Of a DNA stretch of 64,000 nt, positions 1 to 10,096 are shown one piece after another. The position numbers and the translations under genes were made by a program. Source of the DNA: Marinobacter sp. (GTDB taxonomy: Bacteria; Pseudomonadota; Gammaproteobacteria; Pseudomonadales; Oleiphilaceae); the NCBI GenBank assembly GCA_018066865.1, contig JAGPVT010000056.1, positions 1 to 64,000 on the forward strand, read 5' to 3'. The notes under the pieces are model-generated. The model worked only from the letters and a program-made list of their open reading frames with translations. It was not told where the DNA came from and ran no database searches. Every line of letters begins with the position of its first letter. Position 1 is the stretch's first letter.

Positions 1-974
1 GGCCAGAACAACAGCACACCAATCACGTTAAACAGTGTCTGGAACATGGCCAGTTGCAAAGGTGTGTTAGCTCCTGCTCCAAACACTACCATCGACGTTT
101 GGGCGACCCATGCAAGCGGCGATAACAGCAGGAAGGTGACCGCACCGGTAAGGGTATTGAACAACACGTGCACCAGCGCCAACCGCTGCCCGCTACGGTT
201 GCCCCCCAACCAGCCCACTATGGCCGTGGTAACGCTACTGCCAATATTGGCGCCGATTGCGATGGCTATACCCTGCCAAAGCTCTATCTGGCCCCCGGCC
301 AAGGCAGCCAGGGCAAGCATCAGGGTGGCGTGACTGGATTGCAAAACCGCCGTTAATACCAGACCAATAGCAAGAAAGCCGAGCTGTACCATGAAAGTAC
401 TATCCACGGGCCCGGCAAGATCAATCACGCTGTCAAACCCGGTGAAACCACCTTTAATCTGATCAATACCCAGAAAGATGAAGGCGATTCCCAACACTAT
501 GCGCCCAAAGGCCTTACCTTTCGGGGAACTGAAACCGGCGAGCACACCGAACACCAGCAGCGGCAACGCCAAAGGGCTAAGACTGAGATCCTGGCCGGCT
601 GCCGCCAGTAGCCAGATGCCTCCGGTGGTGCCCAGATTAATACCCAATAAAATCGAGATACCGCCCGCCAGATGAATCAACCCGGTACTGATGAACGCGA
701 TGGTTAACAGGGACATCAGAGTGGTTGACTGCAGAATCGTGGTGCCACCCACACCAAACATCAGCCCTTTGAGAGGCGTAGCCGTGCTGCGCTCAAGCAG
801 CTGTTCCAGCCGGCTTCCCGCGAGTTCCTTCAGCCCCTCTTCAAGACATTGCATCCCGAACAGAAACAAAGCCAGGCCAGCGCACAGCTGCAACCAGCCA
901 CTGCTGTACCAGAAGCTTATTGACAATATCGCCAGTGCAAGCACCGGCAGTACAAACGATTTCATTCTGGCCAT
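1..974 (-). CDS. Na/Pi cotransporter family protein (partial, runs off left edge)
   Basis: Open minus-strand frame absent from the ORF track because its end lies outside the window. Starts MARMKSFVLPVLALAILSISFWYSSGWLQLCAGLALFLFGMQCLEEGLKELAGSRLEQLLERSTATPLKGLMFGVGGTTILQSTTLMSLLTIAFISTGLI; QSTT/QSSHAT motifs typical of NptA/YjbB-type Na/Pi symporters. Confidence 0.88.
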   Translation of the reverse strand, partial: MARMKSFVLPVLALAILSISFWYSSGWLQLCAGLALFLFGMQCLEEGLKELAGSRLEQLLERSTATPLKGLMFGVGGTTILQSTTLMSLLTIAFISTGLIHLAGGISILLGINLGTTGGIWLLAAAGQDLSLSPLALPLLVFGVLAGFSSPKGKAFGRIVLGIAFIFLGIDQIKGGFTGFDSVIDLAGPVDSTFMVQLGFLAIGLVLTAVLQSSHATLMLALAALAGGQIELWQGIAIAIGANIGSSVTTAIVGWLGGNRSGQRLALVHVLFNTLTGAVTFLLLSPLAWVAQTSMVVFGAGANTPLQLAMFQTLFNVIGVLLFW

Positions 975-1104
975 TTATGCAAAACCCGGAGTTGGCGCCA
1001 GCGCGGCAGCATGTCGATACCCATCGCAGAAGCGGAACAACTCCAATTCACTCAGTTCGCGCTAGACTGGTGGGTATGAATAATAGATATGCTCTGGAGA
1101 TCAT

Positions 1105-2232
1105 TTGAAAAAGCTACTCCTGATTTGTGCCATGGCTCTGCTTATGGCGGCTGTTTTCAGCACTATAGCCCAGCCCGTTCCCATTGAGCAGAAACTGATT
1201 AACATTCACGCCAGCGACGTGCTCGGTGATTTCCAGGGCATTGAGCACGAATCTGTTGAAATTCAGGCAATACTGCTGGATATGTCGGATGATCCCCTCC
1301 TGCTTTTGAAAGCTCAGGCTGCATTCATACGTTACCCGGACATGGCCCGAAATCTGTTTCCACTTTACGCAGCAGAACCCGAGTTTCAGAATGTATTGAG
1401 GCGCTATGGTGAGGACGTTCTGCCGCCCATTCAGCATTTTGTAAGCCAACCCATCAGTACCATTGAATGGATGAACAAAGCATCTCGTCAGTATGAGGCC
1501 GCTAAACGGTACTTTACCGACGTTCCAGAGGCGTCAGAGCCTGATAGCCAGCCACCCGACAAGCGCGAAGAGCTGTCACCGGAAGAGCGGGGCTGGTACG
1601 CCATTAATTTCATTCAAAGCGAAGGCCACGACTTCCTGGGTCAGTTTATTGTCGACAACCAGGGCGTCACCCAGTGGATCGGCACCGAACGGGTGCTGGA
1701 AGGTGTTAATCAGTTTTTTGCCAGCGGCATTCGTGGCCTGGAAAGAAACTACCGTTCCGGAAATGAGATCACCGCCGGCGACATTGGCTGGGCATCGGTG
1801 GACATGCTGGTTTTTGCCAGTGCCGTAAAAGTACTCCGTGTGGGGCGCGTCGCTGCCGTCACCACCAGGAATGCAAGCCGCGGCACACGTTCTGCCGCTC
1901 TGGTCGCCCGAGTTACACGCAGTGGGAAAATGGTGCTGAGTAGCGCCCGTTACGCCAAATGGCCCGTTATTATCGGCGCCGGCTACCTGGTTATTGCCCA
2001 CCCCAGCATTATCAATGACCTGTTCGCAGGTGTGGCGGATGTACTCGGCTATCCCGTGGTCGCAGTTCAGTTTGTGGGCTGGCTGCTACTGCTCATTCCT
2101 GCGCTTTACCTCGGCAGTTGGCTGTTATGGCTGCTGGCTCCACTCTTGATGGCGCTGTTCCACGCCTTGAGTCATCTGGTGGCAACCCTGAGCGGCCGGC
2201 GGCATCGCCATTCCGGATACGATAAGCTATAA
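1105..2232 (+). CDS. hypothetical membrane protein (signal peptide, C-terminal TM segments)
   Basis: 375 aa ORF, probable TTG start, N-terminal signal-like segment and hydrophobic C-terminus; family not recognised. Confidence 0.7.
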   Translation: MKKLLLICAMALLMAAVFSTIAQPVPIEQKLINIHASDVLGDFQGIEHESVEIQAILLDMSDDPLLLLKAQAAFIRYPDMARNLFPLYAAEPEFQNVLRRYGEDVLPPIQHFVSQPISTIEWMNKASRQYEAAKRYFTDVPEASEPDSQPPDKREELSPEERGWYAINFIQSEGHDFLGQFIVDNQGVTQWIGTERVLEGVNQFFASGIRGLERNYRSGNEITAGDIGWASVDMLVFASAVKVLRVGRVAAVTTRNASRGTRSAALVARVTRSGKMVLSSARYAKWPVIIGAGYLVIAHPSIINDLFAGVADVLGYPVVAVQFVGWLLLLIPALYLGSWLLWLLAPLLMALFHALSHLVATLSGRRHRHSGYDKL

Positions 2233-2269
2233 CGCAACCATAAAGCCTCATCATCCGGAACCGCTGACA

Positions 2270-3115
2270 ATGGCACTCCCCTATTTTCTTGGCTGCCCGC
2301 AGTGGCAACACCCCGCATGGAACAGCGGGCTACCGTCGGGCAAAAGCCCGCTGAACCGCTACAGTCAGGTGTTTAACTGTGTTGAGGGCAACACGACCTT
2401 TTACGCCACACCCAGCCGGGAGCAGTGCCAGCAATGGCGCTTGCAGGTACCAGACGACTTCCGTTTTCTGCTCAAGTTTTCCCACCTTATCACTCACGAC
2501 CGACTGCTCTCTGGCGTAGACGCTGGCATGCGGGACTTTCTGGAGGTTGTTGCGCCACTGGAGGACGTACTTGGCCCTTTCCTCTTGCAGCTTCCCGCTG
2601 CGTTCGGGCCACAGCACCTGAACAATCTATGGCGTTTTGTTGATGCCTTGCCAGCGCCTTTGGAGTGCACCGTCGAAGTTCGCAATAGCGCTTTTTTCAG
2701 CAAAGGCGAAGCCGAAAAAGCGCTGAACCGTGGCCTCCGTGAACGCTGCGTATCACGCGTGTGCATGGACACCCGGGCTCTGTTTGCGGCCACTCCGGAT
2801 AACGAAATTACCATTGAAGCCCAACGCAAGAAACCTCGAGTGCCTGTGCACTTGCTTCCAGGTGACGCAGCTCCGGTAATCCGCTACATCGGCCACCCGG
2901 ATCTGGAAACCAACCGGCGCTATCTCGCGCCCTGGGTTGAGCGAGTTGCCAACTGGATAGAGGAAGGACGTCGCCCTTATTTTTTCCTGCACATGCCGGA
3001 TATTGGCGATGCTCTCTCCCTCACCGAAATCTGGACTGGGCTTTTGAGCAAACGTGTAGATGGACTGGAACCCCTGCACTTCAATGAAAAACAGCCCCAG
3101 ATAGGGCTGTTTTAA
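2270..3115 (+). CDS. DUF72 (YecE-like) family protein
   Basis: PYFLGCPQWQHPAWNSG...LNRYSQVFNCVEGNTTFYATPS typical of DUF72. Confidence 0.9.
   Translation: MALPYFLGCPQWQHPAWNSGLPSGKSPLNRYSQVFNCVEGNTTFYATPSREQCQQWRLQVPDDFRFLLKFSHLITHDRLLSGVDAGMRDFLEVVAPLEDVLGPFLLQLPAAFGPQHLNNLWRFVDALPAPLECTVEVRNSAFFSKGEAEKALNRGLRERCVSRVCMDTRALFAATPDNEITIEAQRKKPRVPVHLLPGDAAPVIRYIGHPDLETNRRYLAPWVERVANWIEEGRRPYFFLHMPDIGDALSLTEIWTGLLSKRVDGLEPLHFNEKQPQIGLF
3087..3114. terminator. putative bidirectional intrinsic terminator
   Basis: AAACAGCCC...GGGCTGTTT stem flanked by A and T runs, at the end of the DUF72 ORF between convergent genes. Confidence 0.65.
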
Positions 3116-3211
3116 AACGACATTTCTGTATCCACGCACAGCGAACGCGGGGGTACTCCATCGTCATTGTTAATCAACAGATTAATGTGGCCAAACCGCT
3201 CCCCCGCTCTC

Positions 3212-4933
3212 TCACTGGCACTGCCCCTTCTCGAACACGCCCTCTGAGGTTTCCTTGACCCAGGCGTAGCCACCCGGGAAGGCTCCAAGGTAATCGTCGC
3301 CTCCAGTGCTGTAGTAACCACCGGCGTAATAGGCGCGCGAAGCCATGTTGTGGCTCAGGTTGCTGGCATTCCAGTCCTGACAGACAAACGGATCGCCACC
3401 ACCGTTGCCGCTACATGCAGCGGGCTCGCTGGCGAACCACTGGCCCGGATCACCCTCATACAGCAGCACACTGCTCCAGCTATCGAACGAACCACCGATA
3501 TCGACATCATCACCATTCGCATAAGTACGAAGATTGTAGCTGCCACCTGCGTAGGCGCGGCCTGCAGAAATATGGGCACTGGGTGATGCTGTCACCTGTT
3601 CGCAGGTTTCCGTGGGCGCATTCGGATCTTTTACGTCAACCTGGCGCTCTGCCGTGGTCACATTGGTGTCGCTATCCGTTGCGGTGTACACACAGGAATA
3701 GGTGCCTACGGCAGATGCATTGACTGAACTGCAGTCTGCCGTTACCGAAACGGATCCGTCTTCCGCATCTTCAGCTGTAGCTCCCGGATCGGTAAAGGAG
3801 GTATTCAACGCAACGGACATGGGGTTGTCTCCAATCAGAGTTATGATTGGAAACCCTTCGGGAGCGCTGCCATCACGACTGTGCGCACTGAAAAAGCTCC
3901 AGATAATATCGGGATAACTTGGCCCAACTCGTAGAGCCCATTTGCCATTGCTGCCTTGCTCGCCTCCAACCCAGTAGTGGCCGTGATCAGTATCCTGGGA
4001 GTTAGGCGTAGCCAAGGGCCCATCGAAATAAACGGTCTCAACCAGCGACCGGGAACCACTGGTGCCGTTCTGGGTGTAACGGGTACGAATACAGCCGTAG
4101 TTATTCTGGTAATAAGGCGAGCAGGTAACCGATTCGGCCTCCGCTTCAGCCGGCGTATCGAAAGCAGGATCACCAAACGCTTTCAGGTGCGCGTCACGGA
4201 TGAGATCAGCAGAAGCTTTTATAACAGTGCAGTCATTCTTGTTCTGCAGCACCATCAACGGGATGGGATAGGCATCATCCAGCTCGGCGTCCATGTCGGA
4301 GACCACCCGGGCCAGGCTGTGAAATGTCGCACTGCCCGGGCACTGGCCGGATAACGATACCGAAGCCGCGTCCTCTCCATAAGGGATTCCAGCCGCCGGC
4401 GCAGCTGCGGCCCAGTACTCGTTGTGCGCTACGGCGGCGATAACTGCCATCGCTCCGCCGGATGACAGGCCTGTGATATAGCGGCGCTGTGAATCAATGG
4501 CGTAGTTACTTTCAACTGCCAACGCGATCTGATGAAGATCCTCGACTTCCCCGGCACCCTGGTGGCGGTGTTGCTCAAACCAGAAACCCCAGCAGTTCTG
4601 ATTGCGCAGCCCGTCATAGCTGGTGATATAAGGCGCAACGAGAATAAAGCCATACCGATCCGCAGCTGCCTTCAAGCCCCAGTCATTCAATACATCGTTG
4701 TTGGTCTGTTTACAGCCATGCAGCGCCATAACCATAGGTGCCGGCGACTGGATATTATCCGGGACGTACACCTTGTATTCCCGGGCACGGGACTGGTTAT
4801 AGCTTTGCTGTGGCAGGGTATAGGAATCGGTCTGGCCAGCACTGACAGGCAGCGAGGGCAACATGAGCGCGATAGAAATCGTCAACGCCGGCATAGCGAC
4901 GCGACGAATCCAGTTGAACGAAACGTTCGACAT
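3212..4933 (-). CDS. extracellular PHB depolymerase family esterase with C-terminal repeat modules
   Basis: Signal peptide, lipase box GLSSGG, MALHGCKQTNNDV motif, Ig-like/HYR-like domain, two Cys-flanked C-terminal repeats; start moved from 4966 to the ATG at 4933. Confidence 0.88.
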   Translation of the reverse strand: MSNVSFNWIRRVAMPALTISIALMLPSLPVSAGQTDSYTLPQQSYNQSRAREYKVYVPDNIQSPAPMVMALHGCKQTNNDVLNDWGLKAAADRYGFILVAPYITSYDGLRNQNCWGFWFEQHRHQGAGEVEDLHQIALAVESNYAIDSQRRYITGLSSGGAMAVIAAVAHNEYWAAAAPAAGIPYGEDAASVSLSGQCPGSATFHSLARVVSDMDAELDDAYPIPLMVLQNKNDCTVIKASADLIRDAHLKAFGDPAFDTPAEAEAESVTCSPYYQNNYGCIRTRYTQNGTSGSRSLVETVYFDGPLATPNSQDTDHGHYWVGGEQGSNGKWALRVGPSYPDIIWSFFSAHSRDGSAPEGFPIITLIGDNPMSVALNTSFTDPGATAEDAEDGSVSVTADCSSVNASAVGTYSCVYTATDSDTNVTTAERQVDVKDPNAPTETCEQVTASPSAHISAGRAYAGGSYNLRTYANGDDVDIGGSFDSWSSVLLYEGDPGQWFASEPAACSGNGGGDPFVCQDWNASNLSHNMASRAYYAGGYYSTGGDDYLGAFPGGYAWVKETSEGVFEKGQCQ

Positions 4934-5110
4934 GGTGTGCTCCTTCTTGGATTTATTGTTTAGCATCCAAACAAGAAGAAAAAATCATGCCACATGGATA
5001 ACACTTTAATTTAAAAGCACTATCCTTTATGAGTAAGATGAAAACTGACCGGGCAGCCAGACAGGGCGTCCGGGAACTACGACACCCGCTGTGCGCACAA
5101 GGAGAATTTC

Positions 5111-5314
5111 ATGGCAAGCTCAAAACTCGTCGGTATCGTCTTACTCGTAGTAGGCATTGCCCTACTCTACTTCGGTTATCAATCTACACAGTCTGTTGGT
5201 GACCAGATAAGCGAGACTCTGACCGGGCGTTTCACTGATAACACCATGTGGTATCTCATCGGTGGCGCGGCATTGATCGCAGCCGGCGGGTTCCTTTCAT
5301 TTTTCAGAAAATAA
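5111..5314 (+). CDS. DUF3185 family small membrane protein
   Basis: KLVGIVLLVVGIALLYFGYQSTQSVGDQ...GRFTDNTMWYLIGGAALIAAG. Confidence 0.85.
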   Translation: MASSKLVGIVLLVVGIALLYFGYQSTQSVGDQISETLTGRFTDNTMWYLIGGAALIAAGGFLSFFRK

Positions 5315-5329
5315 TCACCGAGGACAATT

Positions 5330-5473
5330 ATGACACTTCAACTGGAACTCGCCCCGCTTATTAGCCTGGGTGCAGGCATTGGCATTCTGGTATTCCCGCG
5401 CCTGCTTAACTACATTGTCGCAGGCTATTTGATTACACTTGGTGTGCTGGGGTTACTGGGACACTCGCTGTAA
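5330..5473 (+). CDS. DUF3096 family small membrane protein
   Basis: MTLQLELAPLISLGAGIGILVFPRLLNYIVAGYLITLGVLGLLGHSL, preceded by a GAGGA RBS; below the ORF track size cutoff. Confidence 0.8.
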   Translation: MTLQLELAPLISLGAGIGILVFPRLLNYIVAGYLITLGVLGLLGHSL

Positions 5474-5847
5474 CGTATCGGATTCGCCGATAAGGTCCGA
5501 GCCTACGTTGCCTGTAGGAGATATCTCACAAGTCAGCGAGTCAATCTCCGGTATCCTACAAGTACACTCCCGCTAGAATAAACAGCGTCAGGGATGACAA
5601 GCCGGCAAGGAACGTTGGCTCAAGGATGAAGCGCTCAGGATGAGCAACAGCCTGAAGGAACAGGCGGGGGTCAGCCACGGAAAATCGGGGATCACATGGA
5701 ATGTGGTCCTTGTCCGTGCACTGCACCTCACAGACAATCTGTTTTTTCTTCGCATTTCTTCCTGAACCCGAAAACCTTGCTCCTGCTGTTCTTGCGCTCT
5801 GACTCATAACCATAACGACGCATTTCATCCTCAGGAGTCATGTTCTC

Positions 5848-6117
5848 ATGAAGCACTCATCTTTTTTTGCCACACTCGTACTGCTATTCAGCCTTGCAAC
5901 CGGATTTGCGTACGCAGATCAGTCCGCCATTAATATCAATAGTGCAGACGCTGCTACTCTCGCGAGTCTTGACGGTATTGGTGACAGCAAAGCCGAAGCG
6001 ATTGTCGCTTACCGCGAAGCCAACGGACCCTTTGCGACAACACAGGACCTTTCCAATGTGAAAGGCATTGGAGTACGCACCGTTGAGAAAAACGCCGAGC
6101 GCTTAACGGTAAAATAA
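5848..6117 (+). CDS. ComEA-family helix-hairpin-helix protein (secreted)
   Basis: Signal peptide then ININSADAATLASLDGIGDSKAEAIVAYREANGPF. Confidence 0.92.
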   Translation: MKHSSFFATLVLLFSLATGFAYADQSAININSADAATLASLDGIGDSKAEAIVAYREANGPFATTQDLSNVKGIGVRTVEKNAERLTVK

Positions 6118-6277
6118 GTGGCCAGAGGACAACCTCCCTCTATCACAATCAGAGCGATGGCATCGGGCTACCGCTCTGCATTTTCATCCCCATGTCCCAC
6201 GAAAGTATTCTGGTAACAACACTTCTGCCGCCCTATGATTACCGGACAAGAATTCCAACCGGCTCGAGTGGCATGCT

Positions 6278-7057
6278 ATGGCTGATCCCATTAAGATTTA
6301 CCCGCCCAAACCCTCCCATGTTTATTTTTACGCAACCTGTCTGATCGACATGTTCTACCCGGATGCGGGTATGGCTGGCATCCAGCTACTTGAGCGTGAA
6401 GGCATTAAAGTCATCTTTCCCGAAGACCAGACATGCTGTGGCCAGCCGGCTTATACCTCCGGTTACCATGATGAAGCCCGGGCGGTTGCAAAGGCCCAGC
6501 TCAATCTGTTCCCGGAAGACTGGCCCATCGTCGTGCCCTCTGGTTCCTGCGGTGGAATGATGCGCAAGCACTACCCGAGTCTGTTCAAGAAGACCGATCA
6601 GGAGGCAAAGGCTACTGAAATTGCTGCCCGAACCTGGGAGCTGACGGATTTTCTTCTGAACGTGTGCCACATAAAGCTGGAAGATCTGGGCGAGCCAACC
6701 ACGGTCGCCATGCATACCTCCTGCTCCGCACGCCGTGAGATGGGCATAGCTGAGGTTGGCCCTCGATTGATAGGGCAGCTGCAAAACGTAAACCTGGTTG
6801 AACAGATTCGCGCTGAGGAGTGCTGTGGGTTTGGGGGCACTTTCACCGTTCGTCACCCGGAAATTTCCGGAGCCATGGTCAGCGAAAAAGTGGATGCCCT
6901 TACCGATACCGGAGCCGGAGCCTTCGTGACAACAGACTGCGGCTGCATGATGAACATTGCCGGTTTCGCCGAGAAGAACAACAAACCCCTCGAAGGCCAG
7001 CACATCCTGAGTTTTCTCTGGGAACGCACAAGTCCGACCAATGGAGGTGGGTCATGA
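6278..7057 (+). CDS. lutA: lactate utilization protein LutA, (Fe-S)-binding
   Basis: Two cysteine-rich CCG motifs (TCCGQPAY, ECCGFGGTF); operonic with lutB and lutC. Confidence 0.93.
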   Translation: MADPIKIYPPKPSHVYFYATCLIDMFYPDAGMAGIQLLEREGIKVIFPEDQTCCGQPAYTSGYHDEARAVAKAQLNLFPEDWPIVVPSGSCGGMMRKHYPSLFKKTDQEAKATEIAARTWELTDFLLNVCHIKLEDLGEPTTVAMHTSCSARREMGIAEVGPRLIGQLQNVNLVEQIRAEECCGFGGTFTVRHPEISGAMVSEKVDALTDTGAGAFVTTDCGCMMNIAGFAEKNNKPLEGQHILSFLWERTSPTNGGGS

Positions 7058-8493
7058 ATCAATCCACCGCAGAAGACCCGCACCACATCGACGTCAAGGA
7101 ATTTCACTCCCGTGCCCGGGCGGCCATTGCGAATCCCAAGATACGCCAGAATTTCCGCAAAGCCATGGACGGGCTGATCACCAAGCGCAAGGACGCTTTT
7201 GAAGGCTGGGATCTGGAAGCTCTGAGAGATCTGGGCGCCAATGTCCGCTTGCGGGCGCTGGCAAACCTGCCGGACTTGCTCGAGCAGCTTGAGACAAAGC
7301 TCACCGCAAACGGCATCAAAGTGCATTGGGCAATTGATGGCGATGAGGCCTGCCGAATTGTCCGGAATATCTGTGTGGCCAGGAATGCCAAAACGGTGAT
7401 CAAAGGCAAATCCATGGTGTCTGAGGAAATGGAGCTGAACCATTACCTTGAAGAACGGGGTATTGAAGCGCTGGAATCGGATCTTGGCGAATACATAGTC
7501 CAGCTTGCAGGAGAAACACCCTCTCACATCATCATGCCCGCGATTCACAAGAATACCGGTGAAATTTCCGAGCTGATGCATGAAAAAACCGGCACCGACC
7601 TTTCCAACGATGTGGAATACCTGACCGCCAGCGCCCGCCTTCAGTTACGTGAAAAGTTCATGAATGCGGATGTGGGTGTCACCGGCGTGAACTTCGCGGT
7701 TGCCGAAACCGGCACGCTTTGTCTGGTCGAGAACGAAGGCAACGGTCGCATGACCACCACGGTGCCACCCTGTCATATCGCCGTTACCGGCATAGAAAAA
7801 GTCGTAGGCAATCTGGAAGATGTAGTTCCTCTTCTGGCGCTATTGACCCGATCTGCCACCGGGCAACACATCACTACTTACTTCAACATGATTTCCAGCC
7901 CGCGCAAACCGGGAGAGCTCGACGGCCCGGAAGAAGTCCATCTGGTGCTGGTTGATAACGGTCGCTCGTCCATCTATCAGGACGACGAACTGCTGGACAC
8001 CCTGCGCTGCATCCGATGTGGCGCCTGCATGAATCATTGCCCGGTTTATACGCGCGTGGGCGGCCACACTTATGGCACCACCTACCCCGGCCCTATTGGC
8101 AAAATCCTGATGCCTCACCTTATCGGGCTGGATGAGGGCCGGCACCTGCCCACCGCTTCAAGTCTATGCGGCGCCTGTGGCGAAGTGTGTCCGGTTAAAA
8201 TTCCGATACCGGATCTGTTGGTGCGCCTGCGCCAGGAATCCGTGGACGGCGATAAGCTCAACCCCGCCAAAATTCGCGGCCACGGCGCGAAGCGAGGCAC
8301 AGTGGAAGCAATGATCTGGAAAGGCTGGAGCTGGATGCACGCACGCCCTGGCGTTTACCGGTTTGGAACAGCAATCGCCGCACGCCTGCGCAAGCTGCAA
8401 CCAAGGCAGCTTGGTGGCTGGACAAAATACCGTACGGCACCAAAACTGGCGGCCAAAACACTCCACGAACGCATGAAGGAGCGTGGCCAATGA
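7054..8493 (+). CDS. lutB: lactate utilization iron-sulfur protein LutB
   Basis: LUD domain plus 4Fe-4S motifs CIRCGACMNHCPVY and CGACGEVCPV; ATG at 7054 overlaps the lutA stop, so the 6820 ORF start is over-extended. Confidence 0.93.
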   Translation: MNQSTAEDPHHIDVKEFHSRARAAIANPKIRQNFRKAMDGLITKRKDAFEGWDLEALRDLGANVRLRALANLPDLLEQLETKLTANGIKVHWAIDGDEACRIVRNICVARNAKTVIKGKSMVSEEMELNHYLEERGIEALESDLGEYIVQLAGETPSHIIMPAIHKNTGEISELMHEKTGTDLSNDVEYLTASARLQLREKFMNADVGVTGVNFAVAETGTLCLVENEGNGRMTTTVPPCHIAVTGIEKVVGNLEDVVPLLALLTRSATGQHITTYFNMISSPRKPGELDGPEEVHLVLVDNGRSSIYQDDELLDTLRCIRCGACMNHCPVYTRVGGHTYGTTYPGPIGKILMPHLIGLDEGRHLPTASSLCGACGEVCPVKIPIPDLLVRLRQESVDGDKLNPAKIRGHGAKRGTVEAMIWKGWSWMHARPGVYRFGTAIAARLRKLQPRQLGGWTKYRTAPKLAAKTLHERMKERGQ

Positions 8494-9143
8494 GTTCCCG
8501 GGATACGATTTTACAGCGCCTGCGTAATCGAAGCGGCGGCGAGCTGGTCATACCAGATTGCGACTTCTCGGTACTGCAGCGGCCACTTTCCTCAGTGGCT
8601 GAACGCATTGATCAGTTTGAGAAAACCATAGAATCGGTGCATGGAGAAGTGCACAGGTGCACGCGGGAATCCTGGATTGCGCGGCTTGCCGGCATCCTCT
8701 CATGCCGCGGCGCCCGCAACCTACTGGTTCCTGCTGCACACCAAATCGGTCGTGCATTGCGTGATTCCGGGCGGGATGACCTGCCGGAACTGCTGATCTA
8801 TGACGAGCCGATCGGAAGCTGGCAACCGCACCTGTTCAACGAAGTGGATGCCAGCATCACCTCCACCCGCGGTGGCATAGCGGAAACAGGGTCACTGATT
8901 CTGTGGCCAACACCAGATGAGCCTCGCCTTATGAGCCTTGTGCCTCCCATCCATATTGCAGTGCTGGAAGCCTCCGGACTCTACTCAACCTTCCACGAAG
9001 CGATGCACGAGCAGAACTGGGCGTCTGGCATGCCGACAAACGCCCTGTTGGTATCCGGGCCATCCAAAACTGCCGACATTGAACAGACTCTGGCTTATGG
9101 TGTTCACGGCCCCAAAGAATTGATTGTACTGGTTGTAGAATGA
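8490..9143 (+). CDS. lutC: lactate utilization protein LutC, LUD domain
   Basis: STRGGIAETGSLILWPTPDEPRLMSLVPPIHIAVL LUD motif, overlaps lutB. Confidence 0.92.
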   Translation: MSSRDTILQRLRNRSGGELVIPDCDFSVLQRPLSSVAERIDQFEKTIESVHGEVHRCTRESWIARLAGILSCRGARNLLVPAAHQIGRALRDSGRDDLPELLIYDEPIGSWQPHLFNEVDASITSTRGGIAETGSLILWPTPDEPRLMSLVPPIHIAVLEASGLYSTFHEAMHEQNWASGMPTNALLVSGPSKTADIEQTLAYGVHGPKELIVLVVE

Positions 9144-10096
9144 TTCGAGGCGCCCTGCTAATCGCCCTGGCAGCCCTGCTCTGGGCGACCACGGGGATCG
9201 TTGCAAAATCTCTGTTTACCGGAACGGAGCTGCAAGCCATCACTTTGGCCTTTCTCAGGCTGGCCACTGCCTTGCCGTTTTTCTGGTTGCTGATGCGCCG
9301 GGAGCAACAGCAACTTCGAAACGCCGATGCCAATGCACCCGGCAGCTCGCTGCGGCAACTGAATTTGAGATCTCTTGTGCCCCTTGCGGCGCTTGGGCTC
9401 TTTCAGGCTATCTACCAGGGCAGCTATCTGCTTGCAGTGGATTTGACCGGGGCGGGCATAGCCACGCTGATTGCCTTGTGCCTGCCGCCTGTGCTGGTGG
9501 TGATACTGGCGGCTCCGTTGCTTGGAGAAAAGCCGGGGCTGGTGACCATTATGGCTCTGATTACTGCGGTTATCGGCACCACCATGCTGGTACTCAGCGA
9601 TATGGATACCAGCGGCACATTGCGCCTCGCGGGCATACTCATGGCACTCCTGGCAGCGCTGGTGTACACCGGCTTCACACTGACAAGCCGCTACAGCTCC
9701 ACCGGTACATCCGTCTTTACCACCGCCTTCATCTGCTTTTTTACAGCGGCGCTTATTCTGCTGCCCGTGGTGGTGCTCAGTGGTGGCTTTGAGGGAATTC
9801 AAGAACTTGAACTACGGCATTGGCTGATGGTGGCCTTTATCGGCATCGTGCCCACTTGCATCGGCTACGTATGTTTCTTTGCAGGCATGAAAACCACGCC
9901 AGCCACGCTTTCCAGCATCATTGTCACGCTGGAGCCACTGTTTGTCGCTTTGCTTGCCTGGATCATTCTGGAGGAGGTTTTGGGGCCGATAGGCATAGCA
10001 GGCGCACTGATACTCACTGCCGCGGTGATCGTGGCGTCGCTCTATGGTGGGAAATCCGGTGCCGCCCCGAAGGACGACACACAAACATCAGCCTGA
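9140..10096 (+). CDS. DMT family (EamA) transporter
   Basis: About 10 TM EamA-type repeats; overlaps the lutC stop. Confidence 0.9.
   Translation: MIRGALLIALAALLWATTGIVAKSLFTGTELQAITLAFLRLATALPFFWLLMRREQQQLRNADANAPGSSLRQLNLRSLVPLAALGLFQAIYQGSYLLAVDLTGAGIATLIALCLPPVLVVILAAPLLGEKPGLVTIMALITAVIGTTMLVLSDMDTSGTLRLAGILMALLAALVYTGFTLTSRYSSTGTSVFTTAFICFFTAALILLPVVVLSGGFEGIQELELRHWLMVAFIGIVPTCIGYVCFFAGMKTTPATLSSIIVTLEPLFVALLAWIILEEVLGPIGIAGALILTAAVIVASLYGGKSGAAPKDDTQTSA

Noticed and set aside
1-1065. Plus-strand ORFs 46-333, 168-356, 478-675, 691-1065
   Set aside because: They lie antisense to a clear Na/Pi cotransporter frame that runs off the left edge
5556-5828. 90-aa minus ORF in the comEA upstream gap
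   Set aside because: No recognisable family, unusual composition, no clear RBS; more likely non-coding
6820-7053. N-terminal extension of the lutB ORF
   Set aside because: It is an alternate-frame reading through the lutA 3' end; the conserved protein starts at 7054
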